Shown here piece by piece: positions 38,481 through 51,560 of a DNA stretch of 64,000 nt. How positions within the stretch are numbered: the first letter of the stretch is position 1; each line of letters begins with the position of its first letter. This DNA is from Rapana venosa (lineage: Eukaryota > Mollusca > Gastropoda > Neogastropoda > Muricidae): contig CM054165.1 in assembly GCA_028751875.1 (NCBI GenBank), forward strand, positions 23,379,170 through 23,443,169, written 5' to 3'. The position numbers were made by a program, and so were the translations under genes. Below the pieces are notes generated by a model. It worked only from the letters and a program-made list of their open reading frames with translations. It was not told where the DNA came from and made no database searches.

Positions 38481-39824
38481 AACCTTCTTAAAAAAACATC
38501 TCAGCTGCTTTGGTTCTTTTTCTATCGTTTTTTTCTTTGTGTCTAAGGTTCACAGCTATAGAATATGATTGGCCATACTATGCATTTCATAATTTTTATA
38601 TTTTGAATTTCCCTTTTATCACTTCACGAGGTCAAAGTCGATGTATGTATATACATATATAATGTAATAACTTCCCAAAGACACTCAAGGTTCACTTCGG
38701 AAATTCTCGGAAAGAGGCGACTGTTATGCAAATAACATTATGTCAGACATGTTTCTTTCTAAAACTTTAGACAGAACTCTTAATCAAGAAATTATGCTTC
38801 CAGCAAAGAGGCAGCAGTTAAAGGCTCAGAAAAGATCACAAATGAAGTGCCGTTGTCAAAAAGTGTTTTAGCTCTGCAGACTGGTATGAATCAACACACA
38901 CAGAAACTCCACTATCTGGGTCAAACCATCCCGGCAGAGACTGCAAATTTGCCAATAGAAAATGGAACAAATGCAATGAAGCATCTACTGAAAAAAGAAA
39001 AGCCGATTGTTCACTGATCCAAATGTCTTTGCTAGCTGTCTAGAAGGCACATGTGTTTTAGCTCCCCAAACGGAAAAGTCGGTTTGTTTGTGTGAGATTG
39101 TCTTGAGTGAAAACTTTGATCCAGGCAAATTCTGCCAGCCATAGAAAAAACCTAAAATCAAAAGAAAGAATATGAAAATGACGTTTGAACATCAAACAAG
39201 TATAATAAGGCCAATATCTTCCCATGTTGCTCAGAATCCAGAAGTACGCTGCCCCAAAACTCATCTTTGCTAGGACGATTTGTTCTGGCTTATTCAAAAA
39301 GCTGGGGAGACTGTTTCCGTTTAGGCATATGGCCTAACTGCTCGTAAAACAATTAGATCTAGATTCCGTACTTTGTGCAAATCTTAAACCAGGAATTTAT
39401 TTTAATGTGCGCCATCTGGGACCTGAGTGATAGATGCTAGAAGAAATGCTCTCTGTCATTTCTGCAATTTCTGATGGACTGAATGTTAAAATCATGGCGA
39501 ATTTTTGCATAGTGCTTTATTGTATATAAGTGCTTCTGAAGATTTTATTGGATATCTGAAAAGGTCAGTAACAGCAACATATTTTCCTTATAGATCTAAT
39601 GCCAAACAGTACGTTGAAATGTTGGACATAAACACTATTCAGGCCCCTAGATCTAGACTACTATGTCATACATTGCAGTTATGTAAAAAGTGAATTGCAA
39701 GGGATTTGAAAGAGCAAGCTGATGATGATCACAGGTGCATGAAATGTACTTTTATTTGATACCAGAGTTGTGGCTGCTGAAAAGCAAACTTTGTCCAGCA
39801 TTACCGTAGGCACCTGGAATCAAA
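38481..39824. other. Intron stretch, origin unclear
   Basis: AT-rich; frames at 39058-39297 and 39505-39693 have no domain. Part may belong to the retroelement that follows, but I cannot show it. Confidence 0.4.
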
Positions 39825-41937
39825 ATGTCAGAAAACTCGTTTCCACCACCATTCAGTTTCCTGCAAATGATCGACTGGCGTTTGGCCCAAATGCTGCAGG
39901 GCTTTGTCACACACTCAACAGGATTACAGAACAAAATGGATGAACAGTTTTGTTCTCTTGAAGGTACCATTGGCCGCTTCATCTCAGAAATCAGAAAGCT
40001 CAAAGGGATGGTTGGGGCAAATGCTGAGGAGATAAAGGAACTCAAAGAAGACAAGGACAACATCTTAGAAAGAATTGAACAACTGGAGAGAAAACTTGAA
40101 ACGAACCAGTAAACCGTAAAGGCTTGCAACATCAAAGTCATCAATGTTGAAGAGACTGAATGGGAGGATGAACATAGTACTATACAAGAAAGGAGATTTA
40201 GATAAAGTTGATAACTACAGAGGTGTGTCTTTGCTAAGTGTTATTTCTAAATGTTACACTGCAATATTGATTTCAAGGTTATACTCTTGGTTAGAAGAAA
40301 ATGATTTCATTTCTGAAAATCAAGCAGGTTTTCGTAAGGAGCACTCCACAATTGATCATGTTTTTACATTGTTGGCAACTATTCAGAAATGCACGAGTAA
40401 GAAAGGAAGAAAGCCATACACAGCTTTTATCGATTTCAGAAAGGCCTTTGACTCTGTGCAACATAATAAACTTTTACAATGCATGAGAGAACAGGTGTTG
40501 GAGGAACGATTTTTGCCTGCCTGAAGGCAATGTATAATTCACTATTGTCGTGTGTGCGTGCAAAGAATGAGCTGTCAGAGATGTGTGACTGTCCAGTTGG
40601 GGTTAGGCAAGGGTGTGTTTTAAGTCCTACATATTTTCAGTTTTTATCAACCAGTTAGCAAATGATGTGAATGAAGAGGGTAAGCATGGGATCCAGGTAT
40701 TTCCAGACATTATGGAACTGTTCATTCTGTTATTTGCAGAGGATGTACTGCTGTTGTCAACAACACCAGGTGGTCTCCAAAATCAACTGAATACTTTACA
40801 AACATGCTGTAGTAAGATGAGCATAAATGTAAATATTGATAGAACAAAAGTCATGATTTTCAGGAAAGGTGGATTTTTAGGAAAGCACAAAAATTGGCAT
40901 TACAGTGGAAAGCAATTAGCGATAGTAAACAGTTATTGCTATCTAGGATTTACTTTTACAACCAAGATCAGCGTTAAAAAAAGGAACCAGACATCTAGCT
41001 GTGAAAGGAAGGAAAGCTGGCATTGAACTAAAAAAAAAAAGAGTTTTTAGTAAATATAAGGAAATGACACCAAATGTTTTCTTAAAAATTTTTGATGCCA
41101 AAATTCAGCCCATTCTGTTATATTCATCTGAAGTATGGGGATTAAACAGACTTGATCACATTGAAAAAGTACATGTCATGGCATGTAAAAGGTTCTTGGG
41201 TGTCCCATTGAGAACACCAAATAACATGGTATATGGAGAGTTAGGGAGGTACCCATTGTATATCAATTCTTATGTAGCTTGTTTAAGATATTGGTTGAAA
41301 GTGTTGCAGATGGATGTTGAACGGTTGCCTCATATAGCATACAAAATGTTACTTAATTTAGGCATAGCTTGCAAAAGCTGTTGAGTTTCAAAGGTGAGAG
41401 CAATTCTGTGTGGGACAGTTTTGAACATTGTATGGATGTAGCAAGGTGTTGGAGATGAAAAGATTTGTCAACGTTTGTTTAAACAGCGACTAATTGATAT
41501 GTTTAACCAAGATTGGGATGGAACAATCGGAGAACGTGAAAGGTATAGCATTTACAGGTATTTAAAAGTATTTTTTTCAAAAAGAGAAGTACATTTATTA
41601 TATGGAGATGTATTGTTTCCGTGTGTCTATTACGTAGTTAAGATTTAATGTGCTTCCTATCAATAATAATGTCAACAGATATAGCGAATCTATAAGAGAC
41701 AAAAGCTCTCCTTTCTATGTGAACAAAATAGAAAATGAAGGTCACTTTATATTTGATTGCAGTTTCTATACAGATTTAAGAGAAAAATTTCTTAAAGAAT
41801 CAAAATGCATGACACTATCCAGATTGCTGAAAGGAACAAATGAAACTCACAGACACAGGGGGGATATTCACTTATTCTTAGGTTGTGGTGTGTGTTCATT
41901 TTGTTTTGGGGGTTTTGTGTGTAAAAGTGTTAAATAG
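39825..41937 (+). mobile_element. Non-LTR retrotransposon (LINE), broken
   Basis: The first frame (39825-40112) encodes a coiled-coil peptide (KELKEDKDNILERIEQLERK), like the start of a LINE ORF1 protein. From 40144 the RT follows: LYKKGDLDKVDNYRGVSLLS, ENQAGFRKEHST, FIDFRKAFDSVQH, then after frame breaks a degenerate FAED box where FADD is expected, IQPILLYSSEVWGLNRLDHI, KRFLGVPLRTPNNMVYGELG, and a last part (41650-41850) near ENEGHFIFDC. Frameshifts occur near 40520, 41010 and 41400, the endonuclease is missing and the ORF1-RT spacing is too short, so it is dead. Confidence 0.8.
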
Positions 41938-42469
41938 GGCAGAAAGAGAGACAGAGACAGGGAGAGAGATTACTGCATCTTTAATCCAAAAGTACATAGG
42001 GACCTTTTAGGTCCTTAAGTGATTTGGGGTAAAAGGCCTTTTAAAGTCCTTTGATTTAGCAAGTCGGTCCTTTAAAAAATATCACCAGGTCGTTTTGATT
42101 CTTAAAGGTACAAGTTATGTCCAAAAGTGAGGAAAGGAAATTACATTTAACTACTAGGTGTTAGAAATGACCACAAGAAGAAATTAAAAGGGAGAGGAAG
42201 TATCAATTCAATGTGGTACAGAAAACATGATAAATGGATACAAAATAAATGTGTCATCATTTAGTGTCATGTTTGGTCATGATATTTGACTAATAATGTT
42301 ATTTTGAATGGAGGCTGTCAAAAATGATTACTTGCACTTTTGTGACTGCCACAAGTGCTGGTTGGGTTTTCTCCTTTTTTTTTTCTTTCAATTTGTCCTG
42401 ATTTTTTCCGTATTCGTTGAAAATTTCCACTTTTTTCTGAGCAAAATCCCATGCCTGAGTTTAGTTGGA
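41938..42469. other. Intron stretch, no gene seen
   Basis: AT-rich unassigned sequence after the LINE. Confidence 0.5.
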
Positions 42470-42930
42470 TAATTCTTTTAGCCGTGCCTTTTCACACCCG
42501 TATATCAGCTCACAATGGAATACTTTTACATTTGGTAATTTAACTCTCTCTCTCTCTCAACTTTTGAAGGATTCGGAGGGGCACCGCACTGAATTTTTTT
42601 ATGCAATGAAGTTAATCCACTTTCCCTGTGGGGTTCCAGGGGTTTGTCAGTATAAATAGCATCCCCACCTTCTGGAAGTTTTGTGCTATAAATTCCCTCT
42701 TCTCTATCGCTCTTTTTGTTTCACCTTCTTCTTGTCTGTTTTCTGCCTTCTTGGTCCATTCTTCTGCCTTTCCCTACCCCCAGAAATACTTCACAGATAA
42801 CACTTCTCTCCCACGCCCATGACGGGTGCACTGTGCCTGACCTGTCAGGCACTTAATGACAGCGCAATGCATTTTCGCTCACATGACAGAGAACAATAGT
42901 TGCTGTCTGAGCGTTCTAGGATGAAGAACC

Positions 42931-42988
<58 letters not shown>

Positions 42989-43678
42989 TGATTTGATGGC
43001 TAGAAAGATAAAAACTAATTATGCTTGTTTGGTTGATAATTTTCTGTGAAACAATGATTTACAATGTGTAGACCTAGTACCTGTGTTGACTTTGTTGTAT
43101 TTTGGTATGAACAAAGCATCCCACAAACATTGCTTCACTTATTTTATCAAAGATGGCCTCACACTGTTTTGCTACAATGTAGTCAGAACCTTGTCACAAA
43201 CTTTATTTGAGAATTGATCCGCTTTGGTTTTATTTCACTCTGTAGCTGTAGCAAGACTCAAGGTTTCCTTTTGAGTTGACCCAGTCTGCTGTGTTGGACA
43301 TTATTTTTATTGCCTGCTGCCAAAGCTATTAGCCATTTGCATAACATTTTTTCCCTTGATGGTGTTCGCTTACTTGCCTACATTCTGGAGTTTGCTGGAA
43401 TTTTGTCTCTTGTGATAGTCTGCATTGATTTTTTCCCCTCATGTCATACGCTGATCAGAATGTATTATATGCTACCACTAATTCCCCATAGTATCAGCCA
43501 CTATAGTGCCCACACTGAGTTGTGAGATGTACAGCAAGCTTTCTTGTTGTTTAGTAATGCGATGAGCATATACATTTGCATTGTGCTGGCTTTATCATAG
43601 TGGCAAAAGTACATGAGTCGGAGTTTGCCTTTGTCCTCTTTCCCGGACAGAAAGTGAATCTCGTATTTTTTGCTACAG

Positions 43679-43931
43679 GAAACAAATGAAGCTCATTCAT
43701 CAGCTCTTCTACATACGAGTTCTTCGTGCAACGCTGAATGCACCAAAGGCCAACCTTTTTCTTCTGCCTCTCTTGTGGCTGGTGGTGTTGAGGACAGGAC
43801 ACTTACTGGGAATCACAGAGCTTTTTACGTGCATCATTGGCTTCCGTGTTGTTAGGGACACGATGGTGGGACGCTACTTCTCTTCTATCAAGTGCAGGGC
43901 GGATTTGAAGGTGTCCCTGTCTAGAATGCAG
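43679..43931 (+). CDS. ABCC (MRP4-like) transporter, alternative TM5-TM6 exon, copy 5
   Basis: Internal exon of 253 nt, acceptor TTTTTTGCTACAG ending at 43678 and donor GTAACA at 43932. One base plus 84 codons, so one codon longer than copies 1-4 and 7; the extra residue falls in the loop between the helices, so the anchors become F49, R59, D75 and R82. The start is KQMKLIHQLF and the end SLSRMQ. Hydrophobic spans are 24-37 and about 48-58, followed by an RDTM block (59-62). It is about 75% identical to copy 6 over 84 residues (21 differences by eye), and the flanking introns match as well, so the two exons came from one segmental duplication. Confidence 0.89.
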
Positions 43932-43969
43932 GTAACATAGTCATCATGGTGGTTTGAAATGAGCTTCAC

Positions 43970-44300
43970 TGACTCAAAAGCTGAGTGGTAAAGACCATTT
44001 GATTTGCTGTGGGTTCAGAAAGGCATAGGTTGGAATCTTGGCAGCGTGGAATTTTTATGATCTCCCAGGTCGTATCAAGGGGCAGACCTGCAGGCCTGTG
44101 CTTTAATTTCCTTTGTGTTCATACACATGAAGAAGATCAAATATGCATAGTAAAGAACGTGTAACTCATGTCAGCATGATGTGGATTACAGAAATGTTAA
44201 AATACCTAGCATGCATCTTGCACAAAAAATGAGCTGCTCTAAAGTCGGAATATGTCAGCTAAGGTCTGTGGACAGGGCCTCCTGCAGAATTACAAGCATA
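43970..44300 (+). mobile_element. SINE (family S2), left part, split by a LINE
   Basis: Head-like GCTGAGTGGTAAAGACCATT, then AGCATGCATCTTGCAC and GAGCTGCTCTAAAGTC. It matches 51140-51500. The end resumes at 45157 (AAGACCAGGCACTACATTTC), after the LINE. Confidence 0.75.
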
Positions 44301-45155
44301 GATGAAGATGTAGCACAGTCGTGCTACTATCAATTGCAGCACATCAGTGCAGTTTAAAAGTACCTGTCCAGACCACTGATGCAACATCCAAACTAGTCAC
44401 GTCTCTCATTCTCTCATGTCTGGACTATTGCAATTATCTTCTGACTGGTCTGCCAGCAACATCTATCCACTCCCTTCAACGTATACAAAACTCTGCAGCT
44501 CGCTTAGCCCTCAGAAAGAAAAAAATCTGAGCACATTACTTTTCTCTTGCGATCTCTCCACTGGTTGCCTGTGCCACAGAGAGTAAACTATGAGATCAGT
44601 GCCCCCTGTTACAAATGTCTCCATAAAACAGCACCTTTCTACCTCTGTGAATGTCTTCACCTGTACACTCCTCGTTCCCTCCGCTCTGCTGCAGATTCCT
44701 TGTGCTTAAGAATACCTAGATTCAACTAGTCCTCCGTTGGCCGTGGCTCTTTCTCTGTTTCTGGTCCATCGATCTGGAATGACCCCCCTCTCTCCCTTCG
44801 TCAAACGCCTTCTTATGACGCTTTTAAATCCGGCCTCAAAACATTTATTTCAAACCCAAGATTCTACCCTCTTGTTCCATTTCATTTTTGTCCTGCCCTC
44901 AACAGCCAAAACCTCATCATCCTGCCGAGTGTACAACGTTTATGTGTGTGCGTGAGTGTGTTTGTATGTGCCAGCGTGCGAGCGTGTTTGTTTACATTTG
45001 AATTTGTAAAAAAAAAAAACCCAAAAAATCCAAAACACAAACAAAAAACTATTAATTGGAACTAGCTGCATGTGAATGGGTAGGATGAATGAAAGCGCTT
45101 TGATTTGTTTCTTGCAAGATATAGCGCTATATAAATTCCATTTATTATTATCATT
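44300..45155 (+). mobile_element. LINE 3' end, CR1/L2-like
   Basis: C-terminal RT remnants: [68 protein letters not shown] and, after a frameshift, GMTPLSPFVKRL. The 3' end has AAGCGCTTTGATTTGTTTCT and GCGCTATATAAATTCC followed by (ATT)n, the same tail as the S3 SINEs. It is inserted in the S2 SINE and absent from unit B. Confidence 0.8.
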
Positions 45156-45156
45156 A

Positions 45157-46232
45157 AGACCAGGCACTACATTTCCCACCTAATAAGAGAACATAAAAGA
45201 ACTCAGAAATTTAACTGATATAGGTTATTGCCCCAATCAAGATCAGAACAGCAGTGAAGATAAAATGCATTCATACATGGGGTGCATTGTATTGAATATC
45301 TGAAACAAATATTAGTATAGCACAACAAATTTGATTAAGGCGTTGTATAAGAGTTACTTTTCCCTAAATTCAAAGGCATATGCAGCATACTTGGAGAGCT
45401 GTTTGATTTGTTCAGCTCCAAATGGATTAATTGCTAATTTTACCAGTGGAAAGTGAACATGGTAGATAGTTACACCTTCATGAGTCATACACTGGACAAT
45501 AAAGTAGAGAGTGGTATTTATTTTTAAGGAGTCGGGACAAAACAACATTTTTTCTTGTTTGCGTCTTTACAGTAACCGTATCTGTGGCTATTGATAGGGG
45601 ACACACTACCCCTAAACCTTGCCAGGGAACATTTATACATGCTAATATATATGGCATCCATATGTTTTTCTCTTTGTAGACATATTTTGAAACTGCTGTT
45701 AAAAGAAAATCTGTCACTGACATTCAGGTGTTCTTTCCATCTCTAGAAGAAGCAGTCACAAAAACGATTTTAAAACTTTTTTTAAAAAACGCCATGTTTC
45801 ATGCCCACAGCCATAGAACCACACATGTCCCAAACCATTTTAACACAGCAACAACTGAATATGTGTGACCCACGTTACTTTCAATCATTTGTGTGGATCA
45901 TTAACATAAGATTTCTTGAAATACAACGGATCTGGTTGCTTCAAGAGCTTGACCCAATAAGTGAGACACTTAACTGCAAATATAATGAACAATGGGTACT
46001 GACCAATTTCTCCATATACCATATCATTGGACATATAGTACTTTTTTGCATGCAAATAAGTGAATACGCTCCTTTTCGTAATGTTTATACCCCCATATTT
46101 CTGATGATCACAACAAACTTGGTACTATCTGCATACCAAAAAGCTTAAAAGAAATTTTTTGAACTAGTGTCTAATCTTTTCATAGTTTTTAATAATTCGA
46201 CAGTACCCTTCTTTGCTTTCAAAGTGAAACTT

Positions 46233-46263
<31 letters not shown>

Positions 46264-47039
46264 ATGCCTTTGTGTCTTATTGGCATGTAGGGCAGCAACA
46301 AATGTTCTCCACTACTGTCTGTCCTGGGCCAGCTTCCGAATGGTAAAGTGAAACTGTCACTAGGCATTATGTACTAAGGAAAGTACAGTTTACCTTCTTA
46401 ATTCCCAAGGGCTGATTTCACTACCAGTTGAATTTTGATGCTTTGTGAAAGTGTGGCCGTTCAAACAGCCTGGAGTTGTCACCTAGTTCATCCAGCAGTG
46501 AGAGGGCACCTCCCTGCTGTTGATGTGGAAGTGAAGAGTACTAGTGAGGGAAGAAACTGGTGACAAGTTGGGCTTAGGCTTCTGACACCTTACCCCTGAT
46601 GACTTCTCAGTCATGGGATTGTAGCTATCATTTTGGTGGTGGTGGTTGTTGTTGTACATAAGCACTTATTGGCAACAGTTGAGTGGCCAAGATGGTCACT
46701 TTTGTTTTCTGGTAGTAATAGTTTTAAAGTGAAAGGTTATATGTTTGAATATCACGTGATCCTGGAAGATCAAGGATAGGAATTTGTATTATGTCTACGT
46801 TGACTTCAATGCAGTTAAGTAGCAGACACACTATCCTTGCAGTTCAGATGAACTGTTTAAACATGTTGGGGGGTGGGAGGAAGAAGTTGAGATGGTGGGT
46901 TATCAGAAACTAATGTGCGATGCAGTGATACTTTGTCTGTTATTTTTCTTTATTCTGTTTTGTCTATGAAAACACACTTGTACATGGACACACGCATACT
47001 CGCACGCACACACACAGTCTCGCACATACACACACACAG
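45157..47039. other. Rest of unit A and intron
   Basis: Holds the end of the split S2 SINE, AT-rich unassigned sequence (45200-46200), a (CAT)n run at 46232-46262 and the segment 46380-46660 shared with 51600-51870. No exon recognised. Confidence 0.55.
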
Positions 47040-47260
47040 AGTCCTTCGGATGAGACTATAAACCGAGGCCCCTGTTCGAACGCATGCAGAACATCTTGCA
47101 CACACGTTAAATCCTGTTCCGCTTTTCGGAAGAGTAGGCCATTGTGCGCCGGTGGAAACATGACAAAATTTACAAAACCGCATACACACGGGGACTGGAT
47201 GTAAAAAAGCACACGAGTGCTCATTCCATTATTCTCAATATAAAAGAATAAATACAATAA
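47040..47260 (+). mobile_element. SINE (family S3)
   Basis: CCTTCGGATGAGACTATAAA, AGAGTAGGCCATTGTGCGCC, GGGGACTGGATGTAAAAAAG and AATATAAAAGAATAAA. Same body as 62215-62420, without the head. Confidence 0.8.
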
Positions 47261-47332
47261 AATAAATAAACATGCTGAATGTGTGTGTGCGTGTGTGTAC
47301 ATATATTGTGGTTATAGATGCATACATGCACA

Positions 47333-47333
<1 letters not shown>

Positions 47334-47396
<63 letters not shown>
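47334..47396. repeat. (CA)n microsatellite
   Basis: About 30 CA units. Confidence 0.92.
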
Positions 47397-47399
<3 letters not shown>

Positions 47400-47439
47400 C
47401 TTTAACATCCAAGCATGAAGATTTTAAGCTAAGCCTAAT

Positions 47440-49060
47440 CTTTAATGTGTTGTGCCCTTGAGCCCATTCTCATGTTAACAGTGGGAGGGGTCTTTTCACA
47501 GAAAAACATAACAAAGATATTTCAGAGGGCCCACGGACTGTAATATTATTACACAATTTGGAGACTGAACACACATTTTCCAAATCCAAAGAACTTTACT
47601 GTGTAGGTATAATTTGAATGTCGAGAATACCTATGCCTCCTTGTCCAACATTATGTGACGAATACTTTTAAAAACTTTTTCTGGTTTTTGTCCCAAATAA
47701 CTTCATAGCACATCTTTTAAAGTTCTTTAACTTTGTTCTCTTGTGGGTATGGGGTGTAGTGATATCCAAAGATAAATCAGCTTAAACAGAGTTAACGATT
47801 TTAGCACTGCTACCTTTCCTTGTGGGGTTATCATTCTTTGTAACTAGGCTTAAAAGAACTTTTTTATTTCTTGGATTTTTTCTGCTATATTTACCCAAGG
47901 TATACCTGAAACGTCACCCCAAAACTAGAGTTCCAATGCTTTAAACTTAGCAAGGTTCCATTCCATCTTCAAATGATTGAAGTATTTTTTAAAAAAAACA
48001 ACCAAACAAACTTTTTCTTGCTTTCTAGCCATATGGTAACTTTTCTCCTGATTTAAATTTCGCCCCGAAATAATGTGCTCAATTTCTGTTTTGAAATGTT
48101 TGAAAGAATTGTCCATACGAATGCTGATCACCTGCAAGACAAAAGATGTGTCGCGAGTGAACTGGCTAATTTCAAATTCTGTATCTAATATTTTGATGGC
48201 CTCTATGTCAACATTTTCTCTTATTTTGCATGTAAGTACTTCTGCACAAAGTACAAACAAGTAAAAAGAAATGGGTCTCCTTGTCTACAGCTTCTGCTTA
48301 CTTTGATACCCCTTAATAGATTTCATTCACTAAGACAAATGTGTTTATATTCTGATAAAATGCTGATATCCATTAACATACTATTTCATCAAAACCAAAA
48401 GTTTTTAGAACTTTGTGCATTAAAGACCAGCTCAGTGAGTCAAATGCTTTTTCAAAATCTACTACAAGAAATAAACAATGAATATTTCATTATGTCGTAA
48501 TTAATTATAATGTTATCGCCTATGTATCAACCATGTACATACTCAGTTTGGTGTTCGTCTGTTAGTTTGGAAAGTGCAGATTTAATTCTGTTTACCACAT
48601 ATGCTGATCCTGTTTTATCAACTGTATTTAGTAGTGTTATTGGTCTCAAGTTCTTGAGGTACTCTCTTGGTTTACCTTGCTTTTGCAAGCAGATTACAAC
48701 CCCTTCTTTCTGTGTTATTGACATCTGACCTTTAAGAAACCCTTTATTTAAGGAACGAGTGACAAAGTGGCCTATTTTGTCTCCAAAACAATTTTTGAAA
48801 GGTAAATGCGATTCCATCAGTGCCTTGGGGCATTATATTATTTGTCCTTCTAAGTTACCAGATTCTTGTTGTGTTAATCTGTGTAGGCTTTGCACATAAT
48901 GTTCTATATTTATTTCGTCAGCCTTTTTTGTGTACAGTGCTTGGTAGAATTTCTTTGTCTTTTGCAGAATGTCTTCAGTTTCAGATAGTACTTTATCCAA
49001 ACTATTATCAGTTTGATCAGTTGTTTCTAATAAAATGACTTTTCTCTAAGGAACAGAAAT
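47440..49060 (-). mobile_element. LINE fragment, L1/Tx1-like, minus strand
   Basis: Reading leftwards: KGQMSITQKEGVVICLQKQG, PREYLKNLRPITLLNT, YVVNRIKSALSKL, DEHQTEYVHG (RT start), then after breaks a frame at 48260-47925 (FEISQFTRDTSFVLQVISIR). The pattern is that of L1-type reverse transcriptase. It is truncated and frameshifted. The leftmost part (47450-47530, CATGTTAACAGTGGGAGGGG) recurs at 54690-54740. Confidence 0.7.
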
Positions 49061-49310
49061 ACTTGGTTTTTCCCCCTTTGTGAGACCCACCTAGAATTTG
49101 TTTGAATAATAATTCCACCCACCTTCTAATTTCACACTATTCTTCTTTCTTGGGCTGACAGTTCTTTTGAGATTTGGCTAAGAATGAATAAAGGCAAAGA
49201 ATCATGAAACTTGTCACTATTTTCTTCATTGCAAAACTTTGTGCACTGTCACTTCTGTGTATTATCTCAAAATGGAATGTACTTAATTTTGGTAATTTAA
49301 CACTGAGTTT

Positions 49311-49314
<4 letters not shown>

Positions 49315-49389
<75 letters not shown>
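49315..49389. repeat. (TC)n microsatellite
   Basis: About 37 TC units; a shorter TC run lies at the matching place in unit A. Confidence 0.9.
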
Positions 49390-49393
<4 letters not shown>

Positions 49394-49420
49394 AAGTATT
49401 GGATTATTATTATTAAATGT

Positions 49421-49868
49421 ATCCATATTTCTGTATGCCTGTGAATCATGGACCCTGACTGCAGATTTGGAGAGAAGAGTACAGGCAGTGGAGATGAGAT
49501 GCTTTCGGAGACTCCTTGGCATCTCCTACAAAGACCACATAAGCAACGAAAGCGTGCATAACAGAATCCAGCAAACCATTGGACCCTATGAGAACCTTCT
49601 AACGATCGTGAAAAAGCGTAAACTTAAATGGTATGGGCATGTCACAAGATCCCAAGGAATTACAAAGACAGTTTTGCAAGGCACTGTCCAAGGAGGAAGA
49701 AGAAGAGGCAGACCAAGGAAGAGCTGGGAGGATAACATCAGCGAATGGACAGGCCTAGAACTCAACAAAACCCTGAGAAAGGCAGAACAGAGAGAGGAAT
49801 GGAGGGAACTGGTTGTTGAGTCTTTGAGGGTGCCCCCACGGTCGTCAGACTACGGGACAGATAGATAG
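49421..49868 (+). mobile_element. LINE 3' fragment, near-identical to 4911-5358
   Basis: Same sequence as the end of the LINE at 3955-5366, with only three differences seen by eye over about 450 bp, ending in (GATA)n. It is a heavily 5'-truncated, recent copy. The frame 49467-49868 is intact (RRVQAVEMRCFRRLLGIS to GTDR). Confidence 0.88.
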
Positions 49869-49874
49869 ATCCCT

Positions 49875-50055
<181 letters not shown>

Positions 50056-50659
50056 ACTCCCTAAGGAGTTGTTGGAGCACTGTGCTGAATTTTTTAGGCA
50101 GTGAAATTAGTCCACTATATATCGATTAATAGCCAGAAAGATATGTACCAGTTTTGCTGATGATTTTCTTGTAAACATGATTTCCCATGTAGAGACCTGG
50201 TAGATTTTATATTTGGGTATGAACACAAATATAACACAAACATTAAGTTTTATCAACCAAAGATTGTTTTTGTTGTTGTTGTGTTTTGCTACAATGTTAT
50301 CAGAATCTTGTCTCAAATTTCATATGAGAGTTGATGCCATTGATCCATTTTGTTACGTTTCATTCTGCAGCAGAGTACTGATGGTGTTGCTAGACCCAAG
50401 CTTTCCCTTTGGCCCAGTCTGCTGTGTCGCATATTCTGTTTTGTTACCCGTACCTTGCATAATTTTTTCTTGGTGCTGTTCCCTCACTCGCCTATAATCC
50501 AGACTTTGCTGGAATTCTGTCCCTTGTGATAGTCTGCATTGATTTTTTCCTGTGTTATGAGCTGATCATAGTGCGTTTTACGTTACCACAAATTCCCCAT
50601 AGTATCAACCCTTGAAAGTGCCCACCCTGAGTTGTGAGCTGTTCAGTAAGCTTTCTTCT

Positions 50660-50755
50660 TGTTTAATTAATGGGATAAGGATGTAAATCAATGGGATAAG
50701 GGTGTTTAATTAATGGGATAAGGATGTAAATCAATGGGATAAGGGTGTACATTTG
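50660..50755. repeat. Short tandem array before copy 6
   Basis: Alternating GGGATAAGGATGTAAATCAA and GGGATAAGGGTGT units. The matching place in unit A has no such array. Confidence 0.7.
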
Positions 50756-50852
50756 CCGTGTGCTGGCTCTATTATTTTGACAAAAGCATAGGAGAGTTTG
50801 CCTTTGTCCTCTTTCCTGGGCAAAAAGTAAACCCCATATTTTTTTGCTACAG

Positions 50853-51105
50853 GAAAGAAATGAAGCCCATTCATCGGCTCTCCTACCTTCGAGTTCTTCG
50901 TGCAGCCCTTAATGCACCAAAGGCCAACCTTTTTCTTCTGCCTCTCTTGTGGCTGGTGGTGCTGAGGACAGGACAGATGCTTAGTGTTGGCATGCTTTTC
51001 CTGTGCATCATCGGCTTCCGCTCTCTTAGGGACACGATGGTGGCGCGCTACTTCTCTGCTATCAAGGACAAGGCAGACATGATGGTGTCGCTATCTAGAA
51101 TGCAG
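50853..51105 (+). CDS. ABCC (MRP4-like) transporter, alternative TM5-TM6 exon, copy 6
   Basis: Internal exon of 253 nt, acceptor TTTTTTTGCTACAG ending at 50852, donor GTAACC at 51106. One base plus 84 codons, starting KEMKPIHRLSYLR and ending SLSRMQ. Same length, phase and splice-site context as copy 5. Residues 19-40 (second half of the loop plus TM5) are identical between the two, while the changes cluster at 41-50 (the loop between helices and the start of TM6) and around 56-76. This pattern suggests constraint on TM5 and divergence in the exposed loop and TM6. It lies in the right-hand unit of the segmental duplication. Confidence 0.89.
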
Positions 51106-51139
51106 GTAACCCAAACATCATGGGTTTTGAAATGAGCTT

Positions 51140-51560
51140 CACTGATGCAAAAGCTGAGCGGTTAAGACCGTTTGATATGATGTGGGTTCATGAAGTCGTG
51201 GGTTTGAATATTGACAGCTGTGTGGGGTGATTTAACGGTGGAAGTTTTTATGATCTCCCAGGAGAGTTTAAAGTACAAACCTGCCTGTGATTTAATTACC
51301 TTTGTGTTGATGCACTGCAGAAGATTAAATGTGCATGGTTAAAATCCTAAAACACATGTCTGCATGAGGTGGATTACTGAAAACGTAAAATACCTAGCAT
51401 GCATCTTGCACACACAAAAATGAGCTGGTCTGAAGTTGGAATATGACCACTGAGGCAAGTGGGCAGGCTTTCACGCAGAGTTAAAAGCACAGATGAAGAC
51501 TAGGCACTACACATCCCACTTGATAAGAGAACATGAAAGAGAAGACGAGCAATAAGGGAA
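51140..51560 (+). mobile_element. SINE (family S2), uninterrupted
   Basis: GCTGAGCGGTTAAGACCGTT, GTCGTGGGTTTGAATATTGA, AGCATGCATCTTGCAC, GAGCTGGTCTGAAGTTGG, ending AGGCACTACACATCCC and GATAAGAGAACATGAAAGAG. It is the paralogue of 43970-44300 plus 45157-45200. Confidence 0.78.

Larger units (their letters stand above)
42470..47000. repeat. Segmental duplication, unit A (contains exon copy 5)
   Basis: Matches unit B (about 49200-52590) in the same order: CTCACAATGGAAT and (TC)n, GTGCTGAATTTTTTAGGCA-like sequence, the region upstream of the exon (TAGTCTGCATTGATTTTTTC), the exon, the S2 SINE after it, and the block AATTCCCAAGGGCTGATTTC to GGAGTTGTCACC. Unit A also carries the LINE at about 44300-45155 and an (AT)n run at 42935-42984. 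The boundaries are approximate. Confidence 0.75.

Noticed and set aside
46164..46367. Minus-strand frame with an aspartate run
   Set aside because: It is a (CAT)n microsatellite translation.
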